Of a DNA stretch of 64,000 bases, positions 1-7,671 are shown piece after piece. How positions within the stretch are numbered: position 1 is the stretch's first letter; the number at the start of each line of letters is the position of its first letter. The notes beneath the pieces were generated by a model, which was not told where the DNA came from, did no database searches, and saw only the letters and a list, made by a program, of their open reading frames with translations. The stretch is from Chryseobacterium sp. Marseille-Q5410. GTDB taxonomy: Bacteria > Bacteroidota > Bacteroidia > Flavobacteriales > Weeksellaceae. Both the position numbers and the translations under genes were made by a program. The stretch is from NCBI GenBank assembly GCA_946892665.1, contig CAMPOT010000002.1, positions 124,001 to 188,000 of the forward strand, written 5' to 3'.

Positions 1-505
1 TGGTTTCTTTGTCGGAAGTGATGAGTTGTTCTTTGGTCATCAATTCTTCTACCTTGGCTTCTAGGTTTTCCTGATATTTCACATCTCGATTGGTGATGAT
101 TCCGATAAGTTTATTATCATTATCAACCACGGGCAGTCCGGAAATTTTGAAATTAACCATCATTTCTTTTGCCTGACCTAAAGTATGGTCTTTGGACAAA
201 GTCACCGGGTCGGAAATCATTCCGTTTTCTGAACGTTTTACGCGGTAAACTTGCGCGGCTTGTTCGGCGATTGGCATGTTTTTGTGAATGAAACCAATTC
301 CTCCAACTCTCGCCATTGCAATGGCCATTTCGGCTTCGGTAACCGTATCCATCGCAGCGGAAACAATCGGCGCATTGAGCGTAATTTTATCGGAAAGTCT
401 TGATTTAAGGGAAACCTGATTAGGCAGAACTTCTGAGTAAGAAGGGATAAGTAGAACGTCATCGAAAGTGATGGCCGTTTCTACGATTTTGTTGTGAATA
501 GACAT
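1..505 (-). CDS. guaB: IMP dehydrogenase, 5' part (runs off window)
   Basis: Catalyses the NAD-dependent oxidation of IMP to XMP, the first committed step of GMP synthesis in the cytosol. The visible N-terminal 168 codons read from ATG at 505 and contain FDDVLLIPSYSEVLP near the start, the SAAMDTVTEAEMAIAMA stretch of the barrel, and the beginning of the inserted CBS pair (SGLPVVDNDNKLIGIITNRD). These are diagnostic of the family. The catalytic cysteine loop lies beyond the window edge. The gene points leftward and appears separate from the DUF4252 gene upstream, from which a hairpin divides it. Confidence 0.95.
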   Translation of the reverse strand, partial: MSIHNKIVETAITFDDVLLIPSYSEVLPNQVSLKSRLSDKITLNAPIVSAAMDTVTEAEMAIAMARVGGIGFIHKNMPIAEQAAQVYRVKRSENGMISDPVTLSKDHTLGQAKEMMVNFKISGLPVVDNDNKLIGIITNRDVKYQENLEAKVEELMTKEQLITSDKET

Positions 506-602
506 CTTTACTTTCTTGCAAAATTATGGTTTTTTTTTGGAAAATCGAAATAGCGGTTTTTTTGTGAATGGAAATTAATGTTGATACTGTATTCAGTAAA
601 AG

Positions 603-632
603 AAATAACCGCAGAAAAATCTGCGATTATTT
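603..632 (-). terminator. Hairpin downstream of the DUF4252 operon
   Basis: A 13-bp stem with one mismatch (AAATAACCGCAGA / TCTGCGATTATTT, loop AAAA) begins 10 bases beyond the stop codon of the last gene of the sigma-factor operon. The following T-run on the minus strand is short, so it is a plausible but not strong terminator. Confidence 0.5.
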
Positions 633-641
633 CAATTTAAT

Positions 642-1166
642 TTATTTGGAAACAAGTTTTTTTACGTCTTTCTTTTCGGAGTAATTGATAATTCTCGAAA
701 TATCATCGGCGGTAAATTTGCCTGAAACATCTACAAAAACCAATTCGCTGCCGGAATGTACCGTGATCATCAGTTTTTTAATGACATCCCCGCTTTGTTT
801 TGCCTGAAAATTGACGGTTTCATTTTCTTTCTTTACCGTCATCCATTCTTCGAAGCGGTTATTGGTAAGATATTTGGCAAAATCTGCCAGCATTTCTTTG
901 TTGCCATTTTCAATCGTCATCACTTTAATATCGGAGATTTTTTTGATGAGGCTGATGACTTCTTCGCTTTCTCCGTCTTCTCTCAAAGCTTTTTTTACAA
1001 TAGGTTTTGCAAGAAACATCGGGACATTGATGCTGGTAAACTGTGCGCCTTTATAGTCGTAGTAAGGATTATCAAAGAAACCCATGTTTGGACGTCTGGA
1101 AACTACGCACGACTGAAGGGACATCATAAACAGCACTGCAGCAAATAAAAGGGAAATCTTTTTCAT
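642..1166 (-). CDS. DUF4252 lipoprotein
   Basis: A 174-residue predicted lipoprotein: positively charged start, hydrophobic stretch and lipobox LQSC with the cysteine at residue 20, so it should be anchored in the envelope. The body resembles DUF4252, a Bacteroidetes family of unknown function usually found beside extracytoplasmic sigma factors. It shares with the next gene upstream the motif pattern of an alpha/beta domain ending in a glycine-containing VDVSGKF strand. It is the last gene of a four-gene minus-strand operon and lies 24 nt after the DUF4252-GIN gene. Function unknown; the family call rests on sequence feel and context. Confidence 0.8.
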   Translation of the reverse strand: MKKISLLFAAVLFMMSLQSCVVSRRPNMGFFDNPYYDYKGAQFTSINVPMFLAKPIVKKALREDGESEEVISLIKKISDIKVMTIENGNKEMLADFAKYLTNNRFEEWMTVKKENETVNFQAKQSGDVIKKLMITVHSGSELVFVDVSGKFTADDISRIINYSEKKDVKKLVSK

Positions 1167-1190
1167 GATTTTAATTTTCAGGGTTCGTTT

Positions 1191-2459
1191 TTAATTCAAA
1201 GTTTTAATGCTTCCTCCGCTGCTGGTTTTTTGCGAAGAAATCGTTTTAGGATTTCCTTTATATCTTACTGAGGCGCCTGAACTTGCTGTTGCAGAAAGTG
1301 TATCGGTTGCCTGAACTTTCAAATTAGAGCCTGAAGAAGCTGAAACAGTAACGGTTTTGGAGGCTAAATCCTGGGCGTTGCAGCTCACCGCACTCGAAAC
1401 ATCAAACACCGCGCTTTCCGTTTTTCCTACGACGGTTATCATGGAGCCGCTGGTTCCGTTTAAACTGAATTTTTTTGAGTTGATATCCAGTTTTGCATTA
1501 GAACCGGAACTTATTTCCACATCCACCGTATTGTCAGCATTAATGTCAGCATTCAAATTAGATCCGGACGAAATATCCGCCTTGAAGTTATTTTCTTTTA
1601 CTGTATTTACTGTTGTTAAAAGGGAACCTGAGCTTAATTCTACTGAAGCAAGTCTCGGAGCTTCCACAGTAACCAATAGTTTTTTGAAGTTCAGTTTTTT
1701 ATTGTTTTTGTTATTAATTGAAAGCACCAGAATTCCGTCTTTTACTTCCGTTGAAACATATTCCTGAAGATTGGGATCGGTATCAACGATCACGCTTTGG
1801 TTATTTCCCTGAGTAAAATTTACTTTAATGCCGCTGGATGCTTTGATTCCGGTAAATTTTCCTACATTTCTTACCTGGGTAACTCCGGACGCACTTACAT
1901 TTTCTGTAACTAAGGAAGATTTAAGGGAAGTATTCTGTGCCTCGTTCACGAGTTTGTTCACGTCGTCCATAGAGATTTTTCCGTCGAGCATCATCAGCAC
2001 GGTATTCCCTTCAGAGCTGATATTTAAAAGCAAATTGTCCAAAATTCCGTTGGTTGCGTCAGAAGAAAGGAATTTAATTTTATTGTCTTTGCTGTTCACG
2101 GTCATCAATTCCTCATATTTCATGTTTTTAATGGAATTGTTAATGTCGGATTGAAGACTTTGAAAATTGCCTAAATTTAATTTGTTTTGGCTTCCCGTAT
2201 TGTTTACTGCGGTCGGTTTTTCTACGATAAGGATTCGTAAACCATTGATTTTGCTGAGCAAAGGTTTGATTTGCTCGAGTTCGGAATCGTTAATATTCAG
2301 CTTGTTGAGCATGTTGAACATTGGTTTTGCAATTTTGATGGAGGTAACCCCTTCGGATTCCTGGTATTTATCAAAAAGCTGATCTAATTTGTCTTTCTGG
2401 GCATTTATTTGGATAAAATACGAGAAAGTAAGGGCGAATATTAAGAGTAATTTTTTCAT
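1191..2459 (-). CDS. DUF4252-GIN (DUF2807) fusion protein, secreted
   Basis: A 422-residue protein with a signal peptide (about residues 1-20, cleavage near NAQK). Residues about 25-180 resemble DUF4252; residues about 195-422 are a GIN/DUF2807 domain, recognisable from the repeated SSGS turns (VELSSGS, ISSGSN, ASSGSN, ASSGAS, TSSGGS) of a parallel beta-helix-like fold. GIN domains are annotated as putative head domains of auto-transporter adhesins, but the role is unproven. It lies 11 nt after the anti-sigma gene and 24 nt before a stand-alone DUF4252 lipoprotein, so it is probably part of the regulon output. The domain fusion is the odd feature. Confidence 0.8.
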   Translation of the reverse strand: MKKLLLIFALTFSYFIQINAQKDKLDQLFDKYQESEGVTSIKIAKPMFNMLNKLNINDSELEQIKPLLSKINGLRILIVEKPTAVNNTGSQNKLNLGNFQSLQSDINNSIKNMKYEELMTVNSKDNKIKFLSSDATNGILDNLLLNISSEGNTVLMMLDGKISMDDVNKLVNEAQNTSLKSSLVTENVSASGVTQVRNVGKFTGIKASSGIKVNFTQGNNQSVIVDTDPNLQEYVSTEVKDGILVLSINNKNNKKLNFKKLLVTVEAPRLASVELSSGSLLTTVNTVKENNFKADISSGSNLNADINADNTVDVEISSGSNAKLDINSKKFSLNGTSGSMITVVGKTESAVFDVSSAVSCNAQDLASKTVTVSASSGSNLKVQATDTLSATASSGASVRYKGNPKTISSQKTSSGGSIKTLN

Positions 2460-2470
2460 GATTTTAAATT

Positions 2471-3139
2471 TTAGTAATCATTAATAAAGCTGTTCACTGC
2501 TTCAGTCGAAGCTACTGTTTTAGAAACGTTTTCAGAAAGAATTCGGAACGAATATTTCGTTAGATCGATGGCTTCCTGTTCGTTTTCTATTTTTTGCCCG
2601 TTGATAATCACGTAGTTGGATTTATACTCGGGATTTTGGGCAGTTTTGCCCGTTGCAGATTTTTCTGGTGTGGAATTGTCGACAAACTGCGGCAGCGTCT
2701 GTCTTTTTATCCTTCCTCTTTTCGGAAGAATTTTTTCTATTACATCATCACCATCGTTGATAGATACTGAATCGGTAACCAAACTGTCAGAAGCTGTTGT
2801 CAGGGAATCTTTCGAGTTATTGATCGCGACAATCTCGTTGCCGTTACCGAAATCATTTTTTTGTTTTAAAATTTCATTTATTACCAATTGGTCTTTTTCA
2901 TCCATCTTATTTTGGTCGAAAATTTTAAAGAAAACTCCGATAGAAACAAGCAGTACTACGCTCGCTGCCATCCAATAAAACTTCGGGAAAGACGCGCTTT
3001 TCTTTTCTGAAATTTTAGTGGTGAGATTTTTTTCTTTTTCAGCTTCCGCCAAGAAATCTTCGAAATCCCAGTTCATCTTTTCTTCCCTGAGCTCTTGGAA
3101 GATTTCGTTGTATTTATCCTGTGATTTGTCGGTTTTCAT
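2471..3139 (-). CDS. Putative membrane anti-sigma factor
   Basis: A 222-residue protein with an acidic cytoplasmic N-terminus (about 1-50), one membrane segment (about residues 53-70, MAASVVLLVSIGVFFKIF) and a long outer portion. This is the usual plan of Bacteroidetes anti-sigma proteins that hold an ECF sigma factor at the membrane. Its start overlaps the sigma gene by 26 nt, which suggests translational coupling. There is no clear zinc anti-sigma motif, so the assignment is mainly from topology and context. Because the sigma gene upstream is interrupted, this protein may now lack its partner. Confidence 0.65.
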   Translation of the reverse strand: MKTDKSQDKYNEIFQELREEKMNWDFEDFLAEAEKEKNLTTKISEKKSASFPKFYWMAASVVLLVSIGVFFKIFDQNKMDEKDQLVINEILKQKNDFGNGNEIVAINNSKDSLTTASDSLVTDSVSINDGDDVIEKILPKRGRIKRQTLPQFVDNSTPEKSATGKTAQNPEYKSNYVIINGQKIENEQEAIDLTKYSFRILSENVSKTVASTEAVNSFINDY

Positions 3140-3623
3140 AATTCATCAATTTGGTGATTTGTTCTTTAATTTTTTGTCGGGCACGCATTAAGTTTATTCT
3201 TACTGCGTTTTCTTCCATTTCCAACATTTTTGCTATTTCCGAGATTTCATATTCTTCAACATCTTTCAGGTGAATCACGGTTTTTTGTTTCTCCGGCAGT
3301 TGCCTGATGAAGCCTAGTATTTGATCTTTCAAATTATTGGTTTCAATTTGGTAAAGCTCGCTACGGTGAAATTGAAAATCTGCAAAACCCATTTTCACAT
3401 CGTGATGCTTTAGCCGGTTCAGACATTCGTTTTTCACCGATTTCATCGCGTATGATTTCAGGTTTCCGAATGTGGCCAATTCTTCTTTTTTTTGCCAGAA
3501 TTTTATCATTAAATCCTACACAATATCTTCGGCTTCGTCACTGCTCATCACAAATCTTTTTGCAAAACGATACATCTCATCCTTGAGACAGAATACCGTT
3601 TCTTTAAAGATTGCGTGAGTCAT
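3114..3623 (-). pseudogene. ECF-type sigma-70 factor interrupted by an in-frame TAG
   Basis: Reading from ATG at 3623, the frame begins MTHAIFKETVFCLKDEMYRF and runs unbroken except for a TAG at 3516-3518, inside the region 2 motif DEAEDIV-stop-DLMIKFW. Sigma factors of this kind nearly always have glutamine there (EDIVQD), so the codon looks like CAG changed to TAG. After the stop comes the rest of region 2 and an intact region 4 (LPEKQKTVIHLKDVEEYEISEIAKMLEM), to 3114. A restart at the ATG at 3509 would give 131 residues without region 2.1-2.2, probably unable to bind core polymerase. It heads the operon with its anti-sigma and two envelope proteins. A sequencing error is the alternative. 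Confidence 0.85.
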
Positions 3624-3674
3624 AGTTTAGTTTATAGGTAAGACAACGAAGTTCGGAAATATGTTACATCGAAA

Positions 3675-3707
3675 TAAAAAAAACTTCAAAAATTGTTTTT
3701 GAAGTTT
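3675..3707 (-). terminator. Intrinsic terminator after the toxin gene
   Basis: A perfect 12-bp stem (AAACTTCAAAAA / TTTTTGAAGTTT, loop TTG) with an A-run on the plus strand, which reads as a U-tract on the minus strand. It lies 45 bases past the end of the ParE-like gene and closes the toxin-antitoxin transcript before the sigma-factor operon. Confidence 0.75.
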
Positions 3708-3751
3708 AAGATTATTGCCTTTAATCTGAATAATTATAGCTCTTAATTATT

Positions 3752-4051
3752 TTATTTGTTAAGCTTTTCCGGACTTTGCCTATTGGAATAAAATGAGAGA
3801 ATTTGAATTTGGTTTTTGGTTGCCCTATAATGCATTGAATTAAACTTTAAGAGAACAGCTTTTCTGGCGTTTAATCTATCAGATAGTGGGAAAATGTCGG
3901 GATTTTTAGAAATTATTAATAATATCCGTTCAATTTCATCACCCAGCCGGTTGATTTCTTTTTGGGAAAATTTTTCTTCAAGATATTGAACGGTGTTTTC
4001 AAGCTCTTCTAAAGCCAGATCGGTCCAAACTATTTCACGACCTTCTTCCAT
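3752..4051 (-). CDS. Type II toxin, RelE/ParE family
   Basis: A 99-residue protein with the ParE/RelE layout: an N-terminal helical hairpin (VWTDLALEELENTVQYLEEKF) followed by a short beta-sheet with the strand pair ARKAVLLKFNSMHYRA and QIQILSFYSNRQSPEKL. ParE relatives poison DNA gyrase, and RelE relatives cut mRNA on the ribosome; the sequence does not decide between them, but the YLEEKF start resembles ParE more. It follows and overlaps the putative antitoxin by 17 nt, the usual operon order, with a terminator behind it. Confidence 0.8.
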   Translation of the reverse strand: MEEGREIVWTDLALEELENTVQYLEEKFSQKEINRLGDEIERILLIISKNPDIFPLSDRLNARKAVLLKFNSMHYRATKNQIQILSFYSNRQSPEKLNK

Positions 4052-4277
4052 AGATTGCCCGTGCTTTCGAATGTGAATTTAGTTTTCCCGAGTCTGCCTG
4101 TTCAATACCTTTTTCGATTGCTTTTTTTTCCACATCCGAAATTTCGTTCCACCAATCTTCCTTTTTTTCACTCAAAATCAGATCTGAGATTTTTTCCAAA
4201 AATTTAAGATCTTCAATTGTTGAGAGCCACTGAATAAGTTCGAGCTTTTTGTTTTGGATCTGTAATTCAGTATTCAT
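4035..4277 (-). CDS. Putative antitoxin partner of the ParE-like toxin
   Basis: An 80-residue, highly charged, mostly helical protein. The first half (MNTELQIQNKKLELIQWLST) looks like a dimerisation segment. The C-terminal half contains EKGIEQADSGKLNSHSKAR, a pattern typical of Bacteroidetes antitoxins that precede ParE genes. No classical ribbon-helix-helix or HTH motif is obvious. The 17-nt overlap with the toxin gene supports co-translation. The assignment rests on size, composition and pairing. Confidence 0.7.
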   Translation of the reverse strand: MNTELQIQNKKLELIQWLSTIEDLKFLEKISDLILSEKKEDWWNEISDVEKKAIEKGIEQADSGKLNSHSKARAIYGRRS

Positions 4278-4344
4278 TTTTAAATTTTTATCAAATTTAG
4301 AAATATATTTTCAGATTTAAAATATCAACATGCGATCGTCACGT

Positions 4345-4761
4345 TTACAAGTCCGTCACCTTCTTATCAATTTTATACACCGTTCCCCGAAAAGCAGCTA
4401 CCAATTCCTGCTTTTGGTTGGTGATCTTGATATCGTAAATTCCTGTTTTACGTGTGTCGGAAATTAGAACGCTTTCTGCTCTTAAAATATCGCCCATTTT
4501 CACGGCTTTGGTGAAATTAATGGTGCAATTCAATGCGACCGAAGCTTCGTTGGTATTGTTGCTGGAAAAAGCTAGTGCTGAATCGGCGAAGGAAAAAGTA
4601 ATACCGCCGTGAACGGTTTTCAGTCCGTTGATCATTTCCTGTTTTACCGGCATTTCTATTAAGCAATATTTTTCGCGTACCTCAATCAGTCTTATTCCCA
4701 TCCATTGTGAGAAATGGTCCTGATTGAGCATGTATTGGGCTAGTTCAAAAGGTGTTTTCAT
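4345..4761 (-). CDS. paaI: PaaI-type hotdog-fold thioesterase
   Basis: A 138-residue single hotdog domain. PaaI hydrolyses CoA thioesters of the phenylacetate pathway that would otherwise trap CoA. The core motif is VHGGITFSFADSALAFSSNN, with the conserved HGG and the catalytic acidic residue on the following helix, then ALNCTINFTKAVKMGD. I start at ATG 4761 (MKTPFELAQYML); a longer frame to 4812 adds a segment (MNFWFFGFKTKEPPN) that is not family-like. It is the last gene of the phenylacetate block, about 70 nt after the dehydrogenase gene. Confidence 0.85.
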   Translation of the reverse strand: MKTPFELAQYMLNQDHFSQWMGIRLIEVREKYCLIEMPVKQEMINGLKTVHGGITFSFADSALAFSSNNTNEASVALNCTINFTKAVKMGDILRAESVLISDTRKTGIYDIKITNQKQELVAAFRGTVYKIDKKVTDL

Positions 4762-4831
4762 ATATTTATTTGGTGGTTCTTTGGTCTTGAAACCAAAGAA
4801 CCAAAAATTCAAGACTGGACTTTTTCAAAAT

Positions 4832-5962
4832 CTAAATTTCTCGTAAGAGCGGACTTTGTCGATACCTTTCTTCCTGATATTCTTCGTATAAGTTTTGAAG
4901 CGTCTCAGAAATTTTTCGGTAACCAATTTCTCTTCCCCACGCCAGCAAACCTTTTGGGTAATTCACACCTTTTTGCATTGCCAATTCCAAATCTTCATCG
5001 CTAGCAATTTTCAGGCGTTTTGCTTCTACAGCTTCATTAATAAGCATTGAAATGATTCTCATAAAAATTTGCTCATACAACTCCTCATTCTTTTCTGCGG
5101 CAGGATTTCGAGCGTTTTCTGAATAATCGTAGAAACCTTTTCCGGTTTTTCTGCCGAGTAATTTCGCCTCGCTCATTCTCTGCTGAAGCAAACTCGGTTT
5201 GTATTTTGGATCGTAAAAATAATCCTGATATACAGTTTTTGTTACCGCAAAATTCACATCAATTCCGATAAGATCCATCAATTCAAATGGTCCCATTTTG
5301 AAATTTCCCAATGTGCGCATAGCATCGTCGATTTGTTCAGCAGTGGCAATCTGTTCTTCGGCAATTCTTAATGCTTCACCATAAAAAGGTCGAGCAATTC
5401 GGTTCACGATAAATCCGGGAACATCCTTCGCAATAACCGAAATTTTTCCCCAGCTTACCATTAAAGCATAAATTTGATGAGGTAGATTTTTATTTGTTAA
5501 AAGTCCCGGTATGATTTCCACCAAAGGCATCAGTGGCGCAGGATTGAAAAAATGAATTCCGATAAAACGTTCAGGATTTTTAAGTTCTGAAGATAGGGAA
5601 GTGATAGAAATCGAAGAGGTATTGCTCGCTATCACGCAGTTTTCGGAAACAGTTTCTTCTACATTTTGAAAAACTTTGCTTTTAATTTCTTTGTTTTCAA
5701 TAATGGCTTCGATCACCAAATCACAGGTTGCAAAATCCTGAAGTTGGTTGCAAGGTCTTATATTACTGAAAATTTCTTCGCCTTGTTCGGGCGAAATCTT
5801 CTGTTTTTCGACCAGTTTATATAAAGTTTTTTTTAAACTAAGCAAAGATTTTTCGGTTTGTGCAGAATTGGTATCGTACAAAAACACCTCGCATCCGGAA
5901 GTTGCTGCCACTTGCGCTATTCCGATTCCCATCGTTCCGGAACCGATAATTCCAATTTTCAT
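4832..5962 (-). CDS. paaH: 3-hydroxyacyl-CoA dehydrogenase, phenylacetate pathway
   Basis: A 376-residue NAD-dependent dehydrogenase that should oxidise the 3-hydroxyadipyl-CoA intermediate of phenylacetate breakdown. An N-terminal Rossmann domain opens with MKIGIIGSGTMGIGIAQ, followed by the family signature HFFNPAPLMPLVEI, the catalytic C-terminal domain (GRKTGKGFYDYSENARNP) and a second partial C-terminal repeat (MQKGVNYPKGLLAWGREIG). I choose ATG 5962, which starts exactly at the Rossmann strand; a TTG at 6001 would add an untypical extension. It sits between paaG and the thioesterase. A general beta-oxidation role is possible, but context favours phenylacetate. Confidence 0.88.
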   Translation of the reverse strand: MKIGIIGSGTMGIGIAQVAATSGCEVFLYDTNSAQTEKSLLSLKKTLYKLVEKQKISPEQGEEIFSNIRPCNQLQDFATCDLVIEAIIENKEIKSKVFQNVEETVSENCVIASNTSSISITSLSSELKNPERFIGIHFFNPAPLMPLVEIIPGLLTNKNLPHQIYALMVSWGKISVIAKDVPGFIVNRIARPFYGEALRIAEEQIATAEQIDDAMRTLGNFKMGPFELMDLIGIDVNFAVTKTVYQDYFYDPKYKPSLLQQRMSEAKLLGRKTGKGFYDYSENARNPAAEKNEELYEQIFMRIISMLINEAVEAKRLKIASDEDLELAMQKGVNYPKGLLAWGREIGYRKISETLQNLYEEYQEERYRQSPLLREI

Positions 5963-6048
5963 AAATGTAAAAATGTGAAAATCTACCAATGTAACAATCA
6001 AAACGCAAGATTGGTAGATTGTTACGCTGGTAAATTTTTATATTTAAA

Positions 6049-6846
6049 TTATTTCCCCTTGTAGTTTGGTTTTCTTTTTTCCAGAAAAGCGGTTACTCCT
6101 TCCCGAAAATCTTCTGTTTCAGCGGCTTCCTGTTGCAAAATTCCTTCGATGTCGAGTTGTTCGCTGAGGGAATTTTCATAAGATTTATTGAAGGCTTTTT
6201 TAGTTAAAGCAATTGCTTTGGTAGGTAAATTTGAAATTGTTGAAAGGACTTCCATCGCACTATCCATAAAATTTTCATCTTCAAAAACATCGGCAATTAA
6301 TCCTAAATCTTTAGCTTCGGAAGCAGAAAGTTTTTTCCCAGTGAATGCCAAATAATTTGCTTGTTGACGACCTAAAAGTTTTGGCAACCAATAAGTTCCG
6401 CCGGTGTCTGGAATCAAACCAATATTCACAAATGCCTGCGAAAAATAGGATGATTTTGCAGCCAAAGAAATATCACAAATCAATGCCAACATGGCTCCGG
6501 CTCCTACAGCAGCGCCATTTACCAACGAAATTACTGGTTTTTTCGCATGTGCAATTTCTGTTACCAACGGATTGTAATAATCGATTACGATTCGTTGGAT
6601 TACTTTGTCTTCACTGGGATCGCCAAAAGATAGCGCATCTTTTAAATTTTGTCCGGAACAAAACGCTTTTCCACGCCCCGAAATGGCTAGGCAACGTATG
6701 TTCTCGTTGCGACTTCCGTCGTAAACAAATTTCCGAAGTTCAGAGAGTAACGTTTTATTTAAACTGTTAAAGGTTTTCTCATCATTGAGATAAGCGATTT
6801 GAAGTTTGCCGTCCAGATGAGATTCTATTTCTAGTTGAGTGTACAT
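6049..6846 (-). CDS. paaG: Enoyl-CoA hydratase/isomerase, PaaG-like
   Basis: A 265-residue crotonase-fold protein. PaaG isomerises the epoxide formed from phenylacetyl-CoA to the oxepin. Visible marks are the CoA-binding loop GRGKAFCSGQNL, the oxyanion-hole glycine run VNGAAVGAGAMLALICD, and GLIPDTGGTYWLPKLLGRQQA, where the aspartate of PDTGGT is the acid used by PaaG-type isomerases. Length is normal. A promoter-like TATCTTTG lies upstream on the minus strand (6902-6909), so paaG-paaH-thioesterase may be transcribed partly independently of paaBCD. Confidence 0.88.
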   Translation of the reverse strand: MYTQLEIESHLDGKLQIAYLNDEKTFNSLNKTLLSELRKFVYDGSRNENIRCLAISGRGKAFCSGQNLKDALSFGDPSEDKVIQRIVIDYYNPLVTEIAHAKKPVISLVNGAAVGAGAMLALICDISLAAKSSYFSQAFVNIGLIPDTGGTYWLPKLLGRQQANYLAFTGKKLSASEAKDLGLIADVFEDENFMDSAMEVLSTISNLPTKAIALTKKAFNKSYENSLSEQLDIEGILQQEAAETEDFREGVTAFLEKRKPNYKGK

Positions 6847-6901
6847 AGTTTTTAATTTGAAAATTTTACAATGAGCTTGATTTAAAAAACATGCGTTTTC
6901 A

Positions 6902-6909
6902 CAAAGATA
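6902..6909 (-). promoter_or_regulatory. Promoter -7 element for paaG
   Basis: The minus strand reads TATCTTTG, a full match to the Bacteroidetes -7 consensus TAnnTTTG, 55 bases before the paaG start codon. No TTG is present at the best -33 spacing, so strength is uncertain. Confidence 0.5.
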
Positions 6910-6972
6910 AAGTTTAATTATTAAGAAAAACGAAGGTTATAATGCTTAGAATAATGAAATTCTCATGTTGAA

Positions 6973-7449
6973 TTAATGACATTTAAAATAATCGAAGGGT
7001 TCCAGGCAATCGTTGCACTGATAACTCGCTTTGCAGAGAGTGGAACCGAAGCGGCTGATTTGTTTGGTATTTTCGGAGCCACAACGCGGACATTTTTTCG
7101 GAATATTCAAATGATTTTCTTCGCTACCTTTTTCGGGGGGCGTAATCCCATAATTTCTGAGTTTCTCGCGGGCTTCTTCCGTCATCCAATCCGTTGTCCA
7201 AACAGGAGAAATTTTGGTGATTATTTTTGCGGAAATTCCTTTTTCCTTAAATAGTTTGATGAGATCTTCTTCAATATTAAACATCGCCGGGCAAGCCGAA
7301 TACGTCGGTGTAATCACGATTTCAGCTTCATTTTCGGAAATCATTTTGGCCTCGCGTACAATCCCCAGTTCTACGATGTTGATTACGGGAATTTCGGGGT
7401 CGGGGATTTGCGAAAGGAGTTTGAATAAGTCTTGTTCTATTTTGATCAC
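6973..7449 (-). CDS. paaD: Phenylacetyl-CoA epoxidase accessory protein PaaD
   Basis: A 158-residue protein in two parts: an N-terminal MIP18/DUF59 domain (PDPEIPVINIVELGIVREA, then TPTYSACPAM with the conserved cysteine) and a C-terminal zinc ribbon (CPRCGSENTK...CNDCLEPFDYFKCH). PaaD is thought to help assemble the iron-sulphur or di-iron centres of the PaaABC(E) epoxidase. It lies downstream of paaC, from which it is separated by 222 bases of repeats. Length and motifs are normal. Confidence 0.92.
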   Translation of the reverse strand: MIKIEQDLFKLLSQIPDPEIPVINIVELGIVREAKMISENEAEIVITPTYSACPAMFNIEEDLIKLFKEKGISAKIITKISPVWTTDWMTEEAREKLRNYGITPPEKGSEENHLNIPKKCPRCGSENTKQISRFGSTLCKASYQCNDCLEPFDYFKCH

Positions 7450-7461
7450 AGGTTTTTTTTT

Positions 7462-7568
7462 ACCACAAAAGTCACAAAAGTCTTTATTTAAGATGCAATT
7501 TGATTCTGTTTAAAGTGCAAATAAGTAAGATTGAAATCTGTTTTTTTTAAACCACAAAAGTCACAAAA
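7462..7568 (+). repeat. 18-bp direct repeat ACCACAAAAGTCACAAAA
   Basis: Two identical copies at 7462-7479 and 7551-7568, both preceded by a run of eight or more T (or T then AA), in the paaD-paaC gap. The unit is itself a near-duplication (CCACAAAAG, TCACAAAAG). It resembles in design the AACGCAAAGAACGC repeats near the GxxExxY gene at 12263-12832. The role is unknown. Confidence 0.8.
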
Positions 7569-7630
7569 ACTTAAAGTGAAAATTGAGTTTTTCAAAAGTT
7601 CATAAAAGTTCAGAACTAATAATTTTGCAA

Positions 7631-7668
7631 CTATCAACTATCAACTATCAACTATTAACTATCAACTA
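7631..7668 (+). repeat. Short tandem repeat of CTATCAA, five copies
   Basis: Five tandem heptamers, CTATCAA x3, CTATTAA, CTATCAA, end 3-4 bases beyond the paaC stop codon. Such 7-mers can vary in number by strand slippage. They are not in a coding region, so a change would alter only spacing between paaC and paaD. Confidence 0.85.
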
Positions 7669-7671
7669 AAA

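Noticed and set aside
756-1148. 130-codon plus-strand open frame opposite the DUF4252 lipoprotein
   Set aside because: Composition is that of a reading-frame shadow (Phe-rich); the minus strand has a clear lipoprotein.
7631-7668. CRISPR-like tandem repeat
   Set aside because: Units are only 7 bases, without spacers and with no cas genes nearby.
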